NCBI GenBank assembly: GCA_900473795.1
Contig: UCMT01000001.1
Coordinates: 124,001-188,000 of the forward strand
Reading direction: 5' to 3'
From: Hyphomicrobiales bacterium
GTDB taxonomy: Bacteria; Pseudomonadota; Alphaproteobacteria; Rhizobiales; Rhizobiaceae
Length of the DNA stretch: 64,000 nt
Position numbers and translations under genes: made by a program. Below the pieces are notes generated by a model that searched no databases, was not told the DNA's origin, and saw only the letters and a program-made list of their open reading frames with translations. Positions 33,371-42,860 of this stretch are shown piece by piece; position 1 is the first letter of the stretch, and each line of letters opens with the position of its first letter.

Positions 33371-34693
33371 CTATTCCGCTGCCTCCTGGCCCAGATGTGA
33401 GGAGAGGGCTGCCGGTTGTCCCTGTGTCTCCCATTGAACGATCGGGTCGAGTTGCCCGAGGTCGAAAAACGGTTGGCCGAGCACCGAGTTGGCGATGACG
33501 GCGCTTCGCCAAGCGGCAAGGCTGAGCTGCGGTTCTGCGATGCCGTGACTATGGCGTCCGGCGTTCAACACGTAAATCCGGTTTTCGCTTGGGCCGTCCC
33601 ATACAAGGGAGAAATCGTTCTCCAGAACCGGTTCGCCGATGGAGTTGAGGGCGATCCGTGATTCGAGAGATTGCAGGAAATCGGGGAGGACGAAGCGATA
33701 GCCCGTGGCGAGCACGATCATGTCGACTTCGATCGTCTCGATGCTATTGTCAAAACCGTTGCGCATGGTCAGCTCGATCTCGGACCCATTGCGTGTGGCC
33801 TCGACGACATCGCGATACGGCCGCAACGATATCCCATGTTCGGGTTTTCCCGGCTTGTCGAGCTTCCTTTCATAAAGACGGCGATAGAGCTTCTTCAGTG
33901 TTGAGGAAGAGACGCCGTCGCTGGCGAGCACTTGCCGGCGCGTGTGGATCAGCCTCAAGTCTTCGGGAAGACCATGGAATTTTTCCATATAGCCTGGTGT
34001 GAAGAGCTCATTGGTGAAGGGTGTTGCATCCAACGGTTCGAAGTTGGGCCGTCGGCTTATCCAGTGGACCGAGGACACCGCATTCAGGTCCAGCAGGGCA
34101 TCGACGATTTCCGCTCCGCTCTGACCGCCGCCAATCACGGCAACACGGGGTGCTTTGACGTCGCCGAGACGCGTCGCGGCTTCACTGCTGTGAAAGGCGA
34201 TCGATTTCGGCAATCTCTCGGCCCATGCGGGCCGTGACGGCGCCTTGCCGATGCCGACAGAAAGATTACGGGCACGAGCACGCCCATCGTCCGTGGCGAT
34301 GGAAAACAGGCCGTCGGCCGCATGCACTTCGCGCACGCTGGTCCCGAAGCTAAGCGACGTCAGCCCACGCGCCACCCATCCGAGGTAATCGGCAAATTCC
34401 TTGCGGGGAACGGCCTCATACTCGGCGTTTAGAAACTGATAAAAGCGTTTGTGTGTAACCAGATAGGAAAGGAAGCTCCACGGACTTGTCGGATTGGTCG
34501 CAGTTACCAGGTCCTTGAGAATGGACGTCTGCATTTCCGCGCCCGGGAGCATCATGCCGGGATGCCAGGCGAAGGTGGGTCGTCTTTCAAAGAAGCGAAC
34601 CGACAGAGCCGGAATGGAGTCCAGCTGGGCGGCAAGGCTGAGGTTGAACGGACCAATTCCGGCCCCGGCGAGGTCGAGCACGTGAGATGTCAT
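33371..34693 (-). CDS. L-lysine/L-ornithine N-hydroxylase (siderophore biosynthesis)
   Basis: A 440-residue flavin monooxygenase of the IucD/PvdA/VbsO family. FAD-binding 'GAGIGPFNLSL' lies at residues 10-20, the NADPH loop is 'VAVIGGGQSGAE', and the C-terminal 'MIVLATGYR' is the ATGY motif. The segment 'ILKDLVTATNPTSPWSFLSY' is the substrate side of the family; its similarity to IucD, together with the lysA gene in the same locus, favours lysine over ornithine. The enzyme makes the N-hydroxy amine acylated to a hydroxamate. Transcribed after the NRPS gene (33-base gap), so both share one mRNA. Confidence 0.87.
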   Translation of the reverse strand: MTSHVLDLAGAGIGPFNLSLAAQLDSIPALSVRFFERRPTFAWHPGMMLPGAEMQTSILKDLVTATNPTSPWSFLSYLVTHKRFYQFLNAEYEAVPRKEFADYLGWVARGLTSLSFGTSVREVHAADGLFSIATDDGRARARNLSVGIGKAPSRPAWAERLPKSIAFHSSEAATRLGDVKAPRVAVIGGGQSGAEIVDALLDLNAVSSVHWISRRPNFEPLDATPFTNELFTPGYMEKFHGLPEDLRLIHTRRQVLASDGVSSSTLKKLYRRLYERKLDKPGKPEHGISLRPYRDVVEATRNGSEIELTMRNGFDNSIETIEVDMIVLATGYRFVLPDFLQSLESRIALNSIGEPVLENDFSLVWDGPSENRIYVLNAGRHSHGIAEPQLSLAAWRSAVIANSVLGQPFFDLGQLDPIVQWETQGQPAALSSHLGQEAAE

Positions 34694-34726
34694 GATGCAG
34701 CTCCAGGATGATGTCGAGAAAGGAAA

Positions 34727-37700
34727 TTATTTGGCCATGCCTGCGGGGACAGTCGTCTCGAAGGCATGGTCGAGCCGGCGGGCAAAGCGCTGGTGGAACG
34801 GCGTCTTGCCGATGATCGTCAAATGGTTCGTGCCATTGACGATCTCGGAGGCTGTCGCGTTGGGTGAATAGCGGCGCCAGTCGATGACGTTGAGCGCTCG
34901 AGTGAGGGAATCCTCGGCCGCAAAGGCGTGAATGCGGAAGTCTGCGGGCTTCAACTGATAATTCCGGAAAATCATCGCGTTATCGATCAAAATCCAGAAC
35001 GTGTGTTCCTCCGAGCCGATGTCGGGACCATCCGACGGCAGCGTGACGTTATGTTTCACGATGTGGTGGAGGAATTGTTCGTAGACTTCCTTGTCCATCG
35101 CTGCGAACAGTCTCAGCCAGTCTTCGCGCATCGGTGTCGTGGCAAGCCAGCGCCGGACCCGTTCGTGGGTTCGGTCCCTGACGCCGCTTTCGAAACGCGG
35201 CATGATTCCGACGGTGAACTCCTCGTCCATGTCGCATACGTCCACCATGCCGATCATGCGAAGATCGATGTCATTGCCAAGTTGCTGGGCGGCTTCGTAA
35301 GCAAGCAGGCCGCCCCAGGACCAGCCGAGAAATGCACATGGACGCCCCTTGGCCTGTTTGCGCACCGCTTCGGCGTAGCGCGCCGTGATGTCCTCGACAC
35401 GGGTGCTGAGCGTATTAGTCTCCGTCAGGGAGTAGCAAATGAAGCCGGTGGCCGGCTGCTCCGGACCAAGATAGTCCACTAGCCGCATATATTCGCGCGT
35501 GCTGACCAGAAGTCCGGGGAAACAATAGAGAACGGGTCGATCCCCGGCTCTTCGCAGATAGACGACGTCGACGCCTGCTTCATCGCGCGCGCCTTCGATG
35601 GCGATCGCCAGATCCCGGATGGTCGGATGGTTGAACATGTCGGCGATCGTCAAAGGCCATTCCGGGCGGCGGGTCTTCAGACGGGAAACAATACGCACGG
35701 CGGCCAGCGATTGACCGCCTATGTCGAAGAAGTTTTCCGTCACGCCAATGTCGGGAATGTCGAGAATATCCTTCCAGACGTCGAGGATCGCTTTTTCCTT
35801 TTCGTTTGCGGGCGCGACCAGATCCCTCGCTATCCGGGGAGCAGGCAGTGCGCTCCGGTCCAGCTTGCTGTTCGGTCCCATGGGCAGCTTGTCCAGCAGC
35901 ATGATCGTTTGCGGTACCATGTAGTCCGGCAACGCGGCCATCGTGGCCCGCCGCAGGTCCGTCACGCTGAGCGTCTCGCCCTCTCGCGGCACCACATAGG
36001 CGACCAGGAAACTGCGCCCACCTTCCTGATGCAGCAGCACCACGACCTCAGCGACGCTCTGATTGGATCTCAGAACCGCTTCGATTTCACCGGGCTCGAT
36101 GCGATAGCCGCGCAACTTGATCTGATGATCAACGCGCCCGGCAAATTCCACGATGCCGTCCTCCCGCCAGCGGCCGAGATCACCCGACTTGTAAAGTCGC
36201 CCACCCTTCGCCGAGAACGGGTCAGGAATGAAGCGTTCCTCGGTAAGCTCGGGCTGACCGAGGTAGCCGCGGGCAATTCCGCTACCACCGATATAGATTT
36301 CTCCGATCACGCCGACCGGTACGGGTGCGAGATCTGAGTCCAGCACGTAGATGCGCCGGTCGCCGACGCCACGACCGATCGGTGCGACGGTTCCCTCGAA
36401 ACGGGTTCCCGCCGGAATCTTCCAGATCATCGGCGTCATGATCGTTTCAGTCGGCCCGTAGCCGTTGATCAGCATTTGCGCCTTAAGATTCTCGGTGATC
36501 ATGTCGAACACCGCCTGCGACAGCGCTTCTCCGCCGAACGAATAGAGTCTGAGCCGCGGGATGTCGCTATTCTCGCTGGCATATTCCGCCAGCCCACGCA
36601 CATAGCTGGTGGGAAGGCTGGCATTGTTGACGCCGTGCTTGCGCATCATCGCAAAGGCATCTTCCGGCGTCGCCAACTTGTCTTGTGTCAGCACCACGCC
36701 GCCGCCGGCCATCAAAGGCACCATCCAACGTTCGTGCCCGCCATCGGACGTGAAGGGGAGGACCGGATATTCGCAGGAAGCCTCGCTCATTTCGTATATG
36801 CGCAATGTTGCCTTGCAATGGTGGGCGAGCGGTCCGTGCTCGACGGCGACGCCCTTCGGTACGCCTGTCGAGCCGGACGTGTAGATCACATAGGCGAGTT
36901 GTTGTGCGGCGATGGGAGCAATGGGTGGTTCGGTGCTTTCAGCGGAGAGGTCAGTTTCGTCGAGATCAAGGATCGGCGTCGCGATGTCGCTCGGCAGATT
37001 TACGATGGACCGCTTGCGGGATATGACCAGCGACAGGCCGGGAGCACTGAGGATATGCCGGTTGCGCGCTTCGGGGTGATCAGGCTCGACAGGGGTGAAC
37101 GCTCCGCCGGACTTTAGCACCGCAAGGATGGCGATGATTGCGTCGATCGATTTGTCGAGAGCGACCGCGACGCGGTTCTCTGATCCGATGCCAAGGGCGA
37201 CCAGACGGTTGGCCAATCGATTGGCCGCGGTTTCAAGCTCGCCATGCGTTATGGATTTCTCGCCCTGGGCGACGGCGAAGGCATTTGGCCGACGTCTGGC
37301 TTGGGCGGATATGACTTCATGGATCGGCAATCCGTCATCCGCTTCCGGCTGGTCCGGATAGGGCGCGGAAAGCCTGGCGAGCTCTTCGTGAGAAACGAAC
37401 GGAAGGTCCTTGATCGCTTCGTCCGGATTGCTGCCAAGCCGCTCAAGGGCGGTTGTCAGATCATGCGCAAAGCGCGCGACATGCTTGCGGTCGTGCTTTT
37501 GTGGATCGAAACCGAAGCTGATCTTCAGGCTGCTGTCGGAGATTTCGGAAATCGTAATAACCAGTTCGGTGTCGCGTCGTGTTGGCGGTTCGACAAGGCG
37601 GCGGGCCGAGGCACCGGGCTTCGTCGTCGCGTTGATCCGGAAGGGGGGTCTGACGTCGAGAAGCGTCTTGACGAGGCTGGTCGTGTCGAAATTCTCGTCG

Positions 37701-38728
37701 CGCCGCTGTAAGGCATCGGCAAGAACTTCGAAGGGGAGGGCGTGCGACGCGGACGTCTCGATGTCCTCAACGAATGCCCGACGAATATCCTTGAGTGTCA
37801 TCGCGCCGTCGAATTGCGTGGTGAGGATCAAAATGTCCTCGGTACGGGCCGTAATCTCGGGATTTTCGGGTCTCGTGACGAGGCCGATCCTTTGCGTGCC
37901 GCATCCGGAATAGCGGCGTAGCGCGATTCCGAGAGCGGCAAGAAGATCGCCGGGAATCTCAGTGCTTGAGGCCGATAGAGCGGGATATTGTCGCGGCACT
38001 TCGACCACATGCTCGCACCAAGCGGCTTCTTCGATGTCTTCCATGAAGGACGCTTGCGCCGAGAGAGATGCGATGGTGTCCTGCGCCGTTAAGCGTTGGA
38101 ACCAGAAGTCCACCAGCTCGGTGGATGGATTGCGAGGTCCGGCGGTTTCGAGCATCCACGCGCCGGCATCCGGAAACGCCGTCCCGATCAGGCCGGCCCC
38201 GTCGCGCGCGCCACGGTCGGCGTTGCGAATGAAATCGGCAGCAAGTCGATCGAGCGCCACGACGTCGCCGAGGATGGCGTGAAGCGAAAACAACACGCCC
38301 ACGGCTTGCCCCTGCGTTGTGAAGACAATGAACCGGGCGGGATTTCCTCTTTCAAGGTTTACCGGCCGTTCTTTCTCCACTGCCGCCGCTGCTGCAAGCG
38401 CGTTATCGAGATTGTCGCGACCTTTGAGATCCTGCTCGATGATCTCGACGGACTGCCCGTTCCTCAAGCTCTGATGGACGACGCCTCCTGGCCGAAGCTC
38501 AAACGTGCGGGTGATAAGAGGATGTTGTTCCGAGAGACCTGCGAGGGCCGCACGCGCGCTCGCTATCTCAATTCCAGGAAACGCAACTCCGAGGATCTGC
38601 CGTCCGTAGACGGCTTCGTTGCCGGTCTCGGACAGGAGCCAGATTCGTGATTGCGTTGGCGACAACGGGCATTGCGCGACGTGATCGGAGCCGTTTTCCG
38701 CTGTGGCGTTCCTGTCGTGAAGTGTCAT
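34727..38728 (-). CDS. Single-module NRPS (C-A-T-TE), siderophore synthetase
   Basis: A 1333-residue cytoplasmic synthetase. Condensation-like domain (about 20-440): the active-site motif HHxxxDG is degenerate, reading LHAILGD at 149-155 with only the second His kept. Adenylation domain (about 465-965): 'YTSGSTGVPKG' (616-626), Asp662 in 'TSDGGHE' for the amino group, 'NGYGPTE' (755-761), 'YKSGDLGRW' and Lys955 in 'NSKLDR'. Carrier domain (about 975-1045): phosphopantetheine Ser1007 in 'FDIGGQSLAAV'. Thioesterase (about 1065-1320): Ser1137 in 'GWSWGG' and His in 'NGTNHLTI'. One module with a TE suggests iterative assembly and release by cyclisation or hydrolysis. No MbtH or phosphopantetheinyl transferase gene is in the window. 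Confidence 0.9.
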   Translation of the reverse strand: MTLHDRNATAENGSDHVAQCPLSPTQSRIWLLSETGNEAVYGRQILGVAFPGIEIASARAALAGLSEQHPLITRTFELRPGGVVHQSLRNGQSVEIIEQDLKGRDNLDNALAAAAAVEKERPVNLERGNPARFIVFTTQGQAVGVLFSLHAILGDVVALDRLAADFIRNADRGARDGAGLIGTAFPDAGAWMLETAGPRNPSTELVDFWFQRLTAQDTIASLSAQASFMEDIEEAAWCEHVVEVPRQYPALSASSTEIPGDLLAALGIALRRYSGCGTQRIGLVTRPENPEITARTEDILILTTQFDGAMTLKDIRRAFVEDIETSASHALPFEVLADALQRRDENFDTTSLVKTLLDVRPPFRINATTKPGASARRLVEPPTRRDTELVITISEISDSSLKISFGFDPQKHDRKHVARFAHDLTTALERLGSNPDEAIKDLPFVSHEELARLSAPYPDQPEADDGLPIHEVISAQARRRPNAFAVAQGEKSITHGELETAANRLANRLVALGIGSENRVAVALDKSIDAIIAILAVLKSGGAFTPVEPDHPEARNRHILSAPGLSLVISRKRSIVNLPSDIATPILDLDETDLSAESTEPPIAPIAAQQLAYVIYTSGSTGVPKGVAVEHGPLAHHCKATLRIYEMSEASCEYPVLPFTSDGGHERWMVPLMAGGGVVLTQDKLATPEDAFAMMRKHGVNNASLPTSYVRGLAEYASENSDIPRLRLYSFGGEALSQAVFDMITENLKAQMLINGYGPTETIMTPMIWKIPAGTRFEGTVAPIGRGVGDRRIYVLDSDLAPVPVGVIGEIYIGGSGIARGYLGQPELTEERFIPDPFSAKGGRLYKSGDLGRWREDGIVEFAGRVDHQIKLRGYRIEPGEIEAVLRSNQSVAEVVVLLHQEGGRSFLVAYVVPREGETLSVTDLRRATMAALPDYMVPQTIMLLDKLPMGPNSKLDRSALPAPRIARDLVAPANEKEKAILDVWKDILDIPDIGVTENFFDIGGQSLAAVRIVSRLKTRRPEWPLTIADMFNHPTIRDLAIAIEGARDEAGVDVVYLRRAGDRPVLYCFPGLLVSTREYMRLVDYLGPEQPATGFICYSLTETNTLSTRVEDITARYAEAVRKQAKGRPCAFLGWSWGGLLAYEAAQQLGNDIDLRMIGMVDVCDMDEEFTVGIMPRFESGVRDRTHERVRRWLATTPMREDWLRLFAAMDKEVYEQFLHHIVKHNVTLPSDGPDIGSEEHTFWILIDNAMIFRNYQLKPADFRIHAFAAEDSLTRALNVIDWRRYSPNATASEIVNGTNHLTIIGKTPFHQRFARRLDHAFETTVPAGMAK

Positions 38729-39032
38729 CTGTTTCGCATTCTCCGGTTTATTCTTGACGTTGGAATCGAAATCTAAAGCTTTATTTATGTAGTGTTCTGT
38801 AATCTGTAGATTTTTATCTGATATATATTTGAGGTTCTAATGATTATGTCTATTCAATGATTTCGATACCGCTGTATGACGAGCGGTAGGCATCGGAATT
38901 CAGGAAATTCTCGAAAAATAAATTTGAGAAATATTTTGAATTTCAGGCGTCGTCACTCGTCTTTGCGTGATCAGCGCAGTGTGCCCGGCTTCACGGGCAT
39001 GTTGGCGCGATGAAGGCAAATGGAGACTGACT
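38729..39032. promoter_or_regulatory. AT-rich divergent promoter region of the siderophore operons
   Basis: This 304-bp gap separates the NRPS (leftward) and acetyltransferase (rightward) genes and is much richer in A/T than its neighbours. A shared 17-bp element points toward each operon: GATTTCGATTCCAACGT on the - strand (38758-38774) and GATTTCGATACCGCTGT on the + strand (38859-38875), matching at 13 positions. No TGA-N9-TCA iron box was found, so expression probably depends on the ECF sigma factor at 32080-32670. Whether the shared element is its promoter is a guess. Confidence 0.45.
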
Positions 39033-40187
39033 ATGGACGCGTCTGTTGCGATCAAACCCCGAACCACAGCGGCTCGATCATTCGATCTGCGCTTGCCCGC
39101 CAGCGGATTTGCAAGCCATGGGCTCGGGCTCGGCCAACCTATTGTCGTGTCGGCCGGGCCGGCATCTGGCAGCTTTCTTGCCGAACACCTGGGAGGGGAG
39201 GTGGCCGCTGGAAGGCTCTCCGTCTCCACCGATCCCCTGCTGTCGTTCGAAAAAATCTCGGCCGGTACGCAGCAACTCGCGACTGAAGATGTGGTCAATG
39301 CCGTGCTGGAGGCTGTTTTGACCTGCCATCCGGAGCTGGACCACGTCAGGGTCGTGCTCGAGGATCGCGCTCTCAGGGGGCGCCTCCTGGCGTCAGGCGC
39401 GCTTGGGCAGCACGCAGATCACCTCATCGCGCGCCCGGAATGTTTCTTCCAGCAGGTAAAACCCTTCCTGGGGAGCGTTTCCAGCGCCTATCCGGAGACG
39501 CCGGTTCTAACCAACGGGGTCCTTCATCCGTTGCGATCTCCGAAACCCGTTGGTCCGGTCTACAACCGGTTCATCCCTTGGCTGAACGCGCCGCTCGGAT
39601 TTCATGTCGCCGATATCGACGCGGATCTTGCGCATTTCCATCGCTGGATGAACGATCCCCGCGTCGCCGCCATTTGGGAAGACAATGGCGAGCTTTCCTA
39701 TCATCGTGATTTCATTGCAAGCCGGCTCGCCGATCCGCGCACGCTGCCACTGATCGGAACGTTCGCAGGCGTGCCTTTCGGCTATTTCGAACTCTACTGG
39801 GCCAAGGAAGACCGCATTGGTCCCCATTATGACGCGGATGGCTATGATCGCGGCTGGCATGTCGCCATCGGCGAAGACGCTTTCCGCGGAAAAGCCTTCG
39901 TCAGTGCCTGGCTGCCTTCGCTGATGCACTACATGTTCCTTGCAGATCCGCGCACCCGCCGCGTTGTCGGCGAGCCGGTGCATCATCACCGCCAGCAGAT
40001 TCGCAATCTCGATCGATCCGGCTTCGCCAAGGTCAAACACATCCAGTTCCCGCACAAGAAGGCCTTGCTGGTGATGCTTCTGCGCGAGCGCTTCTTCATG
40101 GACCGGCTGCTTTCACCCGATCTCGCTGGTCTCTCGGGAGAAGGTGGTTTGCCCGCCCTCGGCTCGCTGCCTCGGGAAAGCGCATGA
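39033..40187 (+). CDS. IucB/RhbD-like N-hydroxy-amine acetyltransferase (siderophore biosynthesis)
   Basis: A 384-residue acyltransferase. The C-terminal half (about 175-340) is the GNAT-like domain of aerobactin IucB and related enzymes: 'HRWMNDPRVAAIWEDNG', 'FGYFELYWAKEDRIGPHYDA', 'GWHVAIGEDAFRGKAF' and 'VHHHRQQIRNLDRSGF'. It transfers an acyl group, probably acetyl, to the hydroxylamine made by the N-hydroxylase, giving a hydroxamate. The N-terminal 160 residues are a typical extra domain in longer members. ATG 39033 has GGAG eight bases upstream. It starts the rightward operon and overlaps the MATE gene by ATGA. Confidence 0.85.
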   Translation: MDASVAIKPRTTAARSFDLRLPASGFASHGLGLGQPIVVSAGPASGSFLAEHLGGEVAAGRLSVSTDPLLSFEKISAGTQQLATEDVVNAVLEAVLTCHPELDHVRVVLEDRALRGRLLASGALGQHADHLIARPECFFQQVKPFLGSVSSAYPETPVLTNGVLHPLRSPKPVGPVYNRFIPWLNAPLGFHVADIDADLAHFHRWMNDPRVAAIWEDNGELSYHRDFIASRLADPRTLPLIGTFAGVPFGYFELYWAKEDRIGPHYDADGYDRGWHVAIGEDAFRGKAFVSAWLPSLMHYMFLADPRTRRVVGEPVHHHRQQIRNLDRSGFAKVKHIQFPHKKALLVMLLRERFFMDRLLSPDLAGLSGEGGLPALGSLPRESA

Positions 40188-41554
40188 CGAAGACAACTAT
40201 CGACATGAACGACCCGCGCGTCACGCGGCTCGTTCTGACGATCGCCCTGCCGGCGGTGGCCGGGTTGGCGGCGAGTGCCGGTCATCATGCGATCAACGCG
40301 ATTTTCCTCGGCACGCTGGGGCCGGAGGTGCTTGGCGGCATCAGCCTTGTCATGCCGCTCTTCCTGCTGGTCGCAGCGACCGGCCAGGGGCTCGGAATTG
40401 GGCTTGCAACGCTGCTGGCGCGACATCTCGGCAAAGGAGACGTGAGGACTGCCTCGTCAGCCGCCGTGACGGCATTGGTCGCGACAATTCCGATCGGTAT
40501 CGTCCTGTCCATCCTTATCTATCTCGGATTGCCGGGCTTCGTTGGCGCGCTCGGCGCAAGCGACAATCTCCTCGCCCCAGGCCTCAATTATGGACGTTTG
40601 GTTGCCCTTGGCGTTACATTCGGGCTGCTGCAGGCAGTTTGCGATTTCATTGCGATAGCCGAAGGAAATTCGCGTTTCTCGATGATCGTGCTGATTTCGA
40701 GTTTTGTGCTTAACGCTGCTCTCGATCCAATCTTCATTTTCCTGCTCCAGTTTCGCGAAGCGGGTGCGGCTTTTGCCACCATCCTTTCGTCCGTCGCAGC
40801 ACTTGCATGCTACGCCGTCTACTTCCGGCGCAGATGGGGCAAGGTCAGGGTGACGATAGGGATCGTCCGTTGGCAGTTGTTGCGGCCGATTGCGAAGATC
40901 GGCTTTCCCGCAGCGGCCACAAGTGTCGCGACGGGCCTGGGTTTCCTCGCGCTTCTTCATGAAGCCGCTGTTCACGGTGGCGATACCGGTGTGGCCGCAA
41001 CCGCGGTCGCCATCCGTCTGATGACCCTGGGCCAGCTTCCCGTCTTCGGCTTTTGCCTCGGCGCCCAAAGTGTCGTCAGCCACGCGTTCGGGGCGGGCGA
41101 CCATCTGCGCGCAAAGGCCGTCATCCGCTTCATGCTCGCGGTGACGATCCCTGTCGCCATGCTGTATTCCGCCCTCCTTTTCCTGGCGGCCGAAACGATT
41201 TCGCGTTTGTTTACCAACAGCCCCGAGGTTGTCGTCCAGGCTGCTGCGTGTTTGCGCGCGCTCTTTCCGGTCTTTCCCCTGGCTGCATTCCAATCTGTCC
41301 TGCTCGTGATGCTACAGTCTCGGGGTCGGGCGGGGCTTTCCGCCCTGGTCGGCCTTGCTCCGCAAGGCTACCTGCTTGTTCCGCTTCTTCTCCTCCTCCC
41401 TGCATGGATTGGCTTCCCAGGCGTGGCGCTCGCCCCGGCGGCAGCTGCGATCCTTGCCGCGGTACTCGGCCTCTTCGTTGCCCGGCGCGAATGGCTGGCC
41501 ATCCTACCAACCAGCACTGGCCGTCTGATCGGCCAGTCGACACTCCATCCCTGA
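40184..41554 (+). CDS. MATE-family efflux transporter, probable siderophore exporter
   Basis: A 456-residue inner-membrane protein with about twelve membrane helices in two similar halves ('PRVTRLVLTIALPAVAGLAA' at the start; 'LRPIAKIGFPAAATSVATGL' opening the second half). 'TGQGLGIGLATLLARHLGKG' is a MATE landmark. Translational coupling to the acetyltransferase gene (ATGA overlap) makes export of the siderophore or an intermediate the likely job. No other siderophore exporter or TonB-dependent receptor is in the window. Confidence 0.83.
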   Translation: MTKTTIDMNDPRVTRLVLTIALPAVAGLAASAGHHAINAIFLGTLGPEVLGGISLVMPLFLLVAATGQGLGIGLATLLARHLGKGDVRTASSAAVTALVATIPIGIVLSILIYLGLPGFVGALGASDNLLAPGLNYGRLVALGVTFGLLQAVCDFIAIAEGNSRFSMIVLISSFVLNAALDPIFIFLLQFREAGAAFATILSSVAALACYAVYFRRRWGKVRVTIGIVRWQLLRPIAKIGFPAAATSVATGLGFLALLHEAAVHGGDTGVAATAVAIRLMTLGQLPVFGFCLGAQSVVSHAFGAGDHLRAKAVIRFMLAVTIPVAMLYSALLFLAAETISRLFTNSPEVVVQAAACLRALFPVFPLAAFQSVLLVMLQSRGRAGLSALVGLAPQGYLLVPLLLLLPAWIGFPGVALAPAAAAILAAVLGLFVARREWLAILPTSTGRLIGQSTLHP

Positions 41555-41569
41555 AACATGAGGAACATC

Positions 41570-42751
41570 ATGAACGAGACACCGAGGTTCGATTCCTACC
41601 GACGCGCAATTCCCGATACGCTGATCCCTGTCCGGGACGATCTCTTCGACGCGGCCGTGCCGCCGATCTATCAGACATCGCTATTCCTGTTCGAGAGCTA
41701 CCGGGAGCTCGAGGATGTTTTTTCCGGACGCTCCAAGAAGCCCATCTATTCGCGCGGTGACAATCCGACGGTGAGGCTCTTGGAGCGCAGGATCGCGCAG
41801 ATGGAGGGCGCGGAGGAAGCGCGGGCATTTTCAAGCGGCATGGGTGCGATTGCCGCGACGATCCTCGCCTTTGTCGGACCGGGAGACCGAATCGTCACCG
41901 TCCGTCATGTCTACAGCGATGCGTTCCGCTTTTTTGAGAAAGTGCTCAAGCGCTTTGGCGTCATCATCGACTACATCGATGGGACCGACACGGAACGCAT
42001 GATCGCGGCCCTCCCTGGGGCCCGGCTCGCCTATCTCGAAAACCCGACCTCGATGGTTTTCGAATTACAGGATTTGACAGCGATCGGCGAAGCGGCCCGC
42101 CGCCATGGCGTGGTGACCATCGTCGACAATTCATGGGCGACGCCGCTTTACCAGAATCCGATCGCCGTTGGCATCGATCTGGTGATCCATGCGGCTTCGA
42201 AATATCTCGGTGGGCAGAGCGACACGGTTGCCGGTCTGGTTGCCGGTTCGCGGGCGCATATCGACAGGATCAATGGCGAGGTTTTCCCATACACAGGCGC
42301 AAAGCTTTCGCCGTTCGAAGCTTGGCTGGTTCTGAAAAATCTTGACACCCTGCCATTGCGGATGCGTCACCACCACGAGGCGGGCCTAGAGGTCGCGTCT
42401 TGGCTGAATTCTATCGACGCAGTGACAAATGTCATGCACCCGGCTTTCGCAGAGCATCCGGGGAAACGAACGTTCAAGGGATATGGCGGGCTTTTCTCGT
42501 TCGAGGTTTCAGAACAGATCGATGTCGCTGCCTTCGTCGACGCTTTGCGTCTGGTGCGGATTGGGGTCAGTTGGGGAGGGCCGGAAAGTCTCGTCGTTCC
42601 GGCGAAGGCGGCTCTGAGCATTTCGCCCGAGACCAACGTTTTTGCGCGTTTCGGCGTCAGCGACCGGACAATTCGGCTGAATGTCGGGCTTCATGACGCG
42701 AAAAACATTATTGCGGATCTGGAACAGGCGTTCCTGGTGGCGACAAGGTAG
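41570..42751 (+). CDS. Cystathionine gamma-synthase-like PLP enzyme in the siderophore operon
   Basis: A 393-residue Cys/Met-metabolism PLP enzyme. PLP-binding Lys lies in 'HAASKYLGGQSD', phosphate ligands in 'AFSSGMGAIAATILA', and 'YSRGDNPTVRLLERRIAQME' is the usual N-terminal clamp. Family reactions are beta/gamma-eliminations or gamma-replacements on homoserine esters, cystathionine or methionine. In a siderophore operon it could supply a building block or join a C4 unit, but the reaction is not deducible. ATG 41570 has GAGGA five bases upstream and is preferred to ATG 41558. A hairpin (42794-42827) follows. Confidence 0.8.
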   Translation: MNETPRFDSYRRAIPDTLIPVRDDLFDAAVPPIYQTSLFLFESYRELEDVFSGRSKKPIYSRGDNPTVRLLERRIAQMEGAEEARAFSSGMGAIAATILAFVGPGDRIVTVRHVYSDAFRFFEKVLKRFGVIIDYIDGTDTERMIAALPGARLAYLENPTSMVFELQDLTAIGEAARRHGVVTIVDNSWATPLYQNPIAVGIDLVIHAASKYLGGQSDTVAGLVAGSRAHIDRINGEVFPYTGAKLSPFEAWLVLKNLDTLPLRMRHHHEAGLEVASWLNSIDAVTNVMHPAFAEHPGKRTFKGYGGLFSFEVSEQIDVAAFVDALRLVRIGVSWGGPESLVVPAKAALSISPETNVFARFGVSDRTIRLNVGLHDAKNIIADLEQAFLVATR

Positions 42752-42793
42752 GCTGATCGCTACAAGTAAGCTGGACCTTTGAATTGCATCACG

Positions 42794-42827
42794 ATACGGG
42801 CGGAGCGGCAACGTCCTCCGCCCGTAT
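42794..42827. terminator. 12-bp hairpin between the PLP enzyme and lysA
   Basis: ATACGGGCGGAG (42794-42805) pairs perfectly with 42816-42827 over a 10-base loop. There is no T-tract. It lies 43 bases after the PLP-enzyme stop and 33 bases before lysA, so it may lower read-through into lysA or separate the transcripts. Confidence 0.55.
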
Positions 42828-42860
42828 GACATGTGCAGGCACCCAACTGACCGAGAGAAT

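Noticed and set aside
32847..33512. 221-codon - strand frame overlapping the end of the N-hydroxylase
   Set aside because: Its first half is an out-of-frame shadow of the hydroxylase C-terminus; only the last part looks protein-like and it has no start signal or family.
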